Origin: Ruminococcaceae bacterium UBA5413
Lineage (GTDB): Bacteria > Bacillota > Clostridia > Oscillospirales > Acutalibacteraceae
Reading direction: 5' to 3'
DNA length: 23,940 bases
Assembly (NCBI GenBank): GCA_002409585.1
Contig: DHNP01000040.1
Location: 1 to 23,940 of the forward strand
This document shows, one piece after another, positions 19,657 to 23,940 of the stretch. Under the pieces are notes generated by a model, which saw nothing but the letters and a program-made list of their open reading frames with translations, made no database searches and was not told the DNA's origin. Position numbers and translations under genes: made by a program. Each line of letters starts with the position of its first letter. Positions within the stretch are counted from its first letter, which is position 1.

Positions 19657-22194
19657 ATGGACGAAATAGAAGAAAACAACAGAATAGTAGACGTAGACCT
19701 GCAGGAAGAAATGAAGAAATCTTTTCTTGCGTACTCGATGTCGGTTATCATTTCACGCGCGCTGCCGGATGTGCGCGACGGTCTTAAGCCTGTGCACAGG
19801 CGCATACTTTACACAATGTTTGAAAACAACCTTATGCCGGACAAGCCGTACAGAAAATGCGCCGACACGGTTGGCGCCGTCCTCGGGCGCTACCACCCGC
19901 ACGGCGACGCGTCTGTTTACGACGCGCTTGTAAGGCTGGCGCAGGACTTTTCCATGAGGTATATGCTTGTGGACGGCCACGGCAACTTCGGTTCCGTAGA
20001 CGGCGACCCTCCGGCAGCTTACCGTTACACAGAAGCCCGCATGAGCAAGATGTCGGTGCAGATGTTGCAGGATATAGACAAAGACACAGTCGACTTTAAG
20101 CCAAACTATGACGACAGGCTAAAGGAACCGGTAGTACTGCCGAGCCATTTTCCAAACCTGCTTGTAAACGGCTCCACCGGCATAGCCGTCGGCATGGCGA
20201 CAAGCATACCGCCGCATAACTTAGGCGAGGTCATAGACGGCGTATGCACCATCATAGACAACCCTGACGCTACGCTCGACGAACTTATGCAGGACATTAA
20301 AGGCCCGGACTTTCCTACCGGCGGCATTATCATGGGCATGCGCGGCATACGAGCCGCTTACGCGACGGGCCGCGGCAAAATAGTAGTGCGCGCCAGAGCA
20401 AGGATAGAGGAAGAAAAAAACGGCCGTTTCAATATTATCGTAAGCGAAATTCCGTACCAAGTTAACAAGTCAAGGCTCATTATGAGCATAGCAGAGCTTG
20501 TAAAGGAAAAACGGATAACTGGTATATCAAACATAGAAGACCACTCCGACCGCGAAGGCATGAATGTAGTCATTACCGTAAAGCGCGAGGCATCCCCGCA
20601 GATAGTCCTTAACCAGCTCTACTCTTACACCCAGATGCAGACGACTTTCGGCGTAATCATGCTTGCCATAGTTAACGGCGAGCCTAGAACGCTTAACTTA
20701 AAACAGATGCTGACCGAGTACGTCGTTTTTCAGGAGGAAGTAGTCCGCCGCCGCACTGAGTTTGAGCTTAAAAAAGCGCAGGAACGCGCCCATATACTCG
20801 AAGGGCTTAAAATAGCCGTAGATAATATAGACGAAGTCATTTCGATAATCCGCTCGTCTAAATCCATTGCAGAAGCACGCACAAGGCTCGGCGCGCGCTT
20901 TGGCCTTGACGACCCGCAGACGGAAGCAATAGTAAAAATGCCGCTCGGCAGGCTTACCGGCCTCGAGAGGGAAAAACTCGAAAACGAGCTTAAGGAGCTT
21001 GAGGTTAAAATTTCAGACCTTAAGGATATACTTGCGAGTAAAGAACGCATTTTAAGCATAGTCAAAGACGAGGCTGAAGCCGTTAAGGAAAAGTATAACG
21101 ACGAACGCCGCACTGAAATACAGGCCGTAAGCGGCGAAGTGGATATAGAGGACCTCATACCGGACGAAGAGTGCATGCTTACGCTTACAAACTTAGGCTA
21201 CGTAAAGCGCCAGAAAACCGATGTGTACCGCATACAGCGCAGAGGCGGCAGAGGCATAAGCGGCATGACACAGAGGGACGAGGACGCAGCGAGCGAAATG
21301 TTTGTCAGCGGTACGCACGACTATATACTTTTCTTTACAAACCTTGGCCGCGTTTACAGGCTGAAGTGCTACGAGATACCCGAAGGCTCGCGCACGAGCA
21401 AAGGTATTAATATAGCCAACCTGCTGCCGATAGAGCAGAATGAAAAAGTCACCTCTATGATACGTGTACCGGAGTTCGGCGAAGACATGTACCTCGTCAT
21501 GGTTACCAAAAACGGCGTTATAAAGCGCACTGAGCTAAACGCTTACGATACCGCGCGCAAGGGCGGCGTCATAGCTATAGCTCTCGACGACGGCGACGAG
21601 CTTATATGGGTGCGCCTCACGGACGGCTGCGCGCAGCTCCTTATAGCCACAAAGTTCGGCATGGCCATAAGGTTTGCCGAAGGGGACGTAAGGGCTACAG
21701 GCAGGACTGCACGCGGTGTAAAAGCCATAACGCTGAGGGACGGCGACTGCGTAGTAGGCATGAGCACCCTTAGGGAAAACGCGTTTGTCCTTACCGTGTC
21801 CGAAACGGGCTTCGGCAGGCTTTCGCCAATAAGCGACTACAGGCTGCAGTCACGCGGCGGCAAAGGGCTTATAAACTACCACGTGGAGCAGTACGGCAAC
21901 GTGGCGGCAATAAAAGTTGTAGATATAGACGATGATATAATAATGATATCGTCAAACGGCATAATAATAAGGTTCCAGGCAAACACTGTCCGCATATGCG
22001 CGAGGCCGTCGAAGGGCGTGCTGCTTATGCGCCTTGCGGACGACAGCAAGGTTGTTACAGTGGCGCGCACGGCGCATGAAGATGAAGAAGACTCGGACGA
22101 TGCTTTTGACGACGAAGAAGGCCCCGGCGCCTTGGACGACGCCCAGGCGGAGGACGGAACCGTCGGCGATGCGGGCGAAGATGCTGAGGACTGA
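19657..22194 (+). CDS. gyrA: DNA gyrase subunit A
   Basis: The 845-residue DNA cleavage and rejoining subunit of gyrase. The winged-helix region has RALPDVRDGLKPVHRRIL (34-51). The quinolone-determining region is GRYHPHGDASVYDALVRLAQDFSMR (77-101), and the catalytic tyrosine is Y124 in YRYTEARMS. A coiled-coil tower (about 365-490) is rich in Glu and Lys. The C-terminal beta-pinwheel contains the GyrA box QRRGGRG (527-533), which marks it as GyrA rather than ParC. The tail (about 805-845) is strongly acidic. At the position of Escherichia Ser83 it has Ala85, while the acidic partner (Asp87) is kept as D89. Start: ATG with GGGAGG upstream. Confidence 0.98.
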   Translation: MDEIEENNRIVDVDLQEEMKKSFLAYSMSVIISRALPDVRDGLKPVHRRILYTMFENNLMPDKPYRKCADTVGAVLGRYHPHGDASVYDALVRLAQDFSMRYMLVDGHGNFGSVDGDPPAAYRYTEARMSKMSVQMLQDIDKDTVDFKPNYDDRLKEPVVLPSHFPNLLVNGSTGIAVGMATSIPPHNLGEVIDGVCTIIDNPDATLDELMQDIKGPDFPTGGIIMGMRGIRAAYATGRGKIVVRARARIEEEKNGRFNIIVSEIPYQVNKSRLIMSIAELVKEKRITGISNIEDHSDREGMNVVITVKREASPQIVLNQLYSYTQMQTTFGVIMLAIVNGEPRTLNLKQMLTEYVVFQEEVVRRRTEFELKKAQERAHILEGLKIAVDNIDEVISIIRSSKSIAEARTRLGARFGLDDPQTEAIVKMPLGRLTGLEREKLENELKELEVKISDLKDILASKERILSIVKDEAEAVKEKYNDERRTEIQAVSGEVDIEDLIPDEECMLTLTNLGYVKRQKTDVYRIQRRGGRGISGMTQRDEDAASEMFVSGTHDYILFFTNLGRVYRLKCYEIPEGSRTSKGINIANLLPIEQNEKVTSMIRVPEFGEDMYLVMVTKNGVIKRTELNAYDTARKGGVIAIALDDGDELIWVRLTDGCAQLLIATKFGMAIRFAEGDVRATGRTARGVKAITLRDGDCVVGMSTLRENAFVLTVSETGFGRLSPISDYRLQSRGGKGLINYHVEQYGNVAAIKVVDIDDDIIMISSNGIIIRFQANTVRICARPSKGVLLMRLADDSKVVTVARTAHEDEEDSDDAFDDEEGPGALDDAQAEDGTVGDAGEDAED

Positions 22195-22227
22195 AAATTT
22201 CTTTAAAATTTTAACCGGGGGTTACTG

Positions 22228-22908
22228 ATGAAAAAATATAAACTTACGGTTATATGCGCGGCCGCGGTTTCGGTTGCGATGCTTTTAGGCGGCTGCTCCT
22301 CCTTTAAAAATAAAGAAGCTGTGCAAACCGGCACAAACACTGCCCAAAGCTCGTCATCAGGCAGTACGTCTTCGTCCGGCAGCCGGCCAGCTTCTGAAAA
22401 AAGCGGTGAAACGCCTGAGGAACCTTCTTCACAGACGCAGAAAAACGATCTGGTTATACCGGAGTCAGGCTCCCAGCCCGGCCCTGTAGCCGATGTTGAA
22501 ACCGAAAACGATGAGTTTAATAAAAAGTTTAAGGATAACCCAATAGATAAAAAATATATTGAGGAAATGAACGATGCCGTTTCAAACCTTGATATGGTTA
22601 ACGTTTCACAGAAGTACGGGGAGATATGGCAGAAAGAAATAAACTACGCGTACAAATGCCTTGAAAAATACATGGAAACGGATACCGGAAAGAACCCTGC
22701 GCTCTATAAAGCGGAACAGAAAACGTGGGAGAGCGGAAAAGAAAGCAGCCTTAAAAAGATTAACAGCCAGGCAGCAGAAGCCGGCGGAAGCATGGCCGGC
22801 GTTAACGAATCGGCGGCCGTTATGGACTTCTACCGTTCACGCGCCGCGAAAATCTACTCGGAACTTTATACGTATAATAAAGATTACACATATAAATTCA
22901 GCGGGTAA
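22228..22908 (+). CDS. LprI-like lipoprotein
   Basis: A 226-residue exported lipoprotein. The signal peptide MKKYKLTVICAAAVSVAMLLGGC has a lipobox ending at C23, so the mature protein would be anchored to the outer face of the membrane. Residues 24-100 are a Ser/Thr/Glu-rich linker. The C-terminal part, about 110-220 (IEEMNDAVSNLDMVNVSQKYGEIWQKEINYAYKCLEKYME...TWESGKESSL...MDFYRSRAAKIYSELY), resembles the LprI N-terminal domain (formerly DUF1311) known from a mycobacterial lysozyme inhibitor. The domain call is from pattern recognition and moderate. The ATG follows gyrA by 33 bp with GGGGG upstream, so it may be read through from gyrA. Confidence 0.75.
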   Translation: MKKYKLTVICAAAVSVAMLLGGCSSFKNKEAVQTGTNTAQSSSSGSTSSSGSRPASEKSGETPEEPSSQTQKNDLVIPESGSQPGPVADVETENDEFNKKFKDNPIDKKYIEEMNDAVSNLDMVNVSQKYGEIWQKEINYAYKCLEKYMETDTGKNPALYKAEQKTWESGKESSLKKINSQAAEAGGSMAGVNESAAVMDFYRSRAAKIYSELYTYNKDYTYKFSG

Positions 22909-23006
22909 AAGCATTAAAAAGAGGAAAATATAACAGCGTATTTTACATTTAAATATATTAAAACAGATAAAGGCGGTTCGGTTATTTTCCGTATAGGGAG
23001 GCAGTT

Positions 23007-23940
23007 ATGCTTGAAAAAGTAGATTTGGATGAAAGTATGCCCTGCGAAAAATATTCGGAAATTTCAAAGAAACTGAAAGCAAGGCTTTCGTCTCTCCAGC
23101 AGCCTGTTAAGCAGGGCGGCCTGCCCGTCGTCATACTTTTTGAGGGGTGGGGCGCTTCCGGCAAAGGCAGCCTTATATCAAAGCTTATTTTAAACTTTGA
23201 CCCCCGCGGCTTTAAGGTTTACTCTGTAATAGAACCTACGGCGCTTGAAAAACGCGAACCAGTGCTTTGGCGCTACTGGACAAAGGTGCCTAAGCGCGGG
23301 CAGATGGCCGTTTTTGACCAAAGCTGGTACTACGACGTTTACGGCGGCTGCGGTGGAGTTACAGATGCGGCGGCGCTGCGCCGCCTTGAAGACATTAAAA
23401 CTTTTGAAAGGCAGCTTACCGACGACGGGTACCTTATAATAAAGTTTTTCATACACGTAAGCAAAAAAGAGCAGAAGGAACGTTTTGAAAAGCTCTGCAG
23501 GGACAAAAATACGGCGTGGCGCGTTACGGAGCTTGACTGGCAGACAAACAGGCTCTACGGCAAATACTGTAAGGTATTTGACAAAATGCTTGAAAGCACC
23601 GACACGCCGAACGCGCCGTGGCACGTTATATCAGGCACGGATAAAAAGCTTGCAGCCGTCCGTATTTACGGGATAACCGCAGACAGCATCGGAGCCGCGC
23701 TGAAAAAACTTGAGGACAAAAACACCGCGGCGGATATTACAGAAAGTAGTATTTACCCTGGAAAATACAATTTTATACACATGCCTAAGCTTTCCGACGT
23801 TCCCCTTGACAAAAGGCTCCCGGAAGACGTATACAAAAAGGAATTAAAAGAAAAACAGAAAATACTGATGGAGCTGCACGGCAAAATATACCGTAAGAAA
23901 GTCCCTGTCATCATCGCATATGAGGGCTGGGACGCCGCCG
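23007..23940 (+). CDS. PPK2-family polyphosphate kinase / polyphosphate:AMP phosphotransferase, partial
   Basis: The first 311 codons of a two-domain PPK2-family enzyme, cut by the window end. Such enzymes transfer phosphate from polyphosphate to nucleotides, the two-domain class typically to AMP. Domain 1 has a P-loop FEGWGASGKGS (45-55) and the Walker-B-like FDQSWYYDV (103-111). The second P-loop, AYEGWDAAG, begins at about 303, just before the cut. Domain 1's P-loop has Gly where the family has Asp (GW-D-A[AS]GKG) and Gln for Arg in FDRSWY, so domain 1 is probably not catalytic. This fits the known division of labour in two-domain PPK2s, where the C-terminal domain is active. GGGAGG lies 5 nt before the ATG. 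The 22909-23006 gap shows only a weak promoter-like TTTACA at 22942. Confidence 0.9.
   Translation, partial: MLEKVDLDESMPCEKYSEISKKLKARLSSLQQPVKQGGLPVVILFEGWGASGKGSLISKLILNFDPRGFKVYSVIEPTALEKREPVLWRYWTKVPKRGQMAVFDQSWYYDVYGGCGGVTDAAALRRLEDIKTFERQLTDDGYLIIKFFIHVSKKEQKERFEKLCRDKNTAWRVTELDWQTNRLYGKYCKVFDKMLESTDTPNAPWHVISGTDKKLAAVRIYGITADSIGAALKKLEDKNTAADITESSIYPGKYNFIHMPKLSDVPLDKRLPEDVYKKELKEKQKILMELHGKIYRKKVPVIIAYEGWDAA

Noticed and set aside
20730..21176. 148-codon minus-strand frame inside gyrA
   Set aside because: It lies opposite the coiled-coil part of gyrA; its Ser-rich translation is what the antisense of Glu/Lys-rich coding gives, and no start signal is seen.

Overview
This is the replication-origin region of a bacterial chromosome. 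The organism is a low-to-mid GC member of the Bacillota, most likely class Clostridia (Oscillospiraceae/Ruminococcaceae-like). The evidence is the Gram-positive gene order rpmH-rnpA-yidD-yidC-jag-mnmE-mnmG-rsmG-noc to the left of dnaA and dnaA-dnaN-yaaA-recF-remB-gyrB-gyrA to the right, plus consensus sigma-A promoters, strong AGGAGG-type ribosome binding sites, and TTG/GTG starts. The taxonomic assignment is inference; no rRNA or tRNA gene is in the window.

Left arm (1-11580): nearly all genes are on the minus strand, so they are transcribed away from the origin. From the left edge these are a GGGtGRT-family gene with its Fe-S scaffold partner, a Noc-like ParB-family protein, rsmG, mnmG, mnmE, jag (khpB), yidC, yidD, rnpA and rpmH. 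Two units run on the plus strand, head-on to replication: a small two-helix membrane protein that appears to need a -1 frameshift, and pta (phosphate acetyltransferase). A terminator splits jag from mnmE. The usual soj-spo0J pair is not next to the Noc-like gene.

Origin (11581-13494): rpmH and dnaA diverge from two good promoters. The 306-bp dnaA-dnaN gap is AT-rich. It carries four same-strand DnaA-box-like 9-mers ending in CAAC, then a GC cluster, a run of CTA/TTA triplets resembling the DnaA-trio element, and an AT-rich stretch, so it is the best candidate for the unwinding site. The 9-mer TTTTCAACA also occurs three times in the rsmG-noc gap, two of them as the arms of a perfect 15-bp inverted repeat.

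Right arm (13495-23940): all genes are on the plus strand: dnaN, an S4-domain gene, recF (overlapping start), remB, a zinc-ribbon membrane protein, gyrB, a YcxB-like membrane protein, gyrA, an LprI-like lipoprotein, and a two-domain PPK2 polyphosphate kinase cut by the window end.

Together the genes cover replication initiation and repair, topology, membrane-protein insertion, tRNA and rRNA modification, and nucleoid occlusion. I see no mobile element, CRISPR array, toxin-antitoxin pair or defence island, and no clearly new multi-gene system. The points most worth a second look are the frameshifted small gene, the origin architecture, the DnaA-box-like palindrome next to rsmG, the parS- and Noc-site-like sequences, and the atypical Noc.
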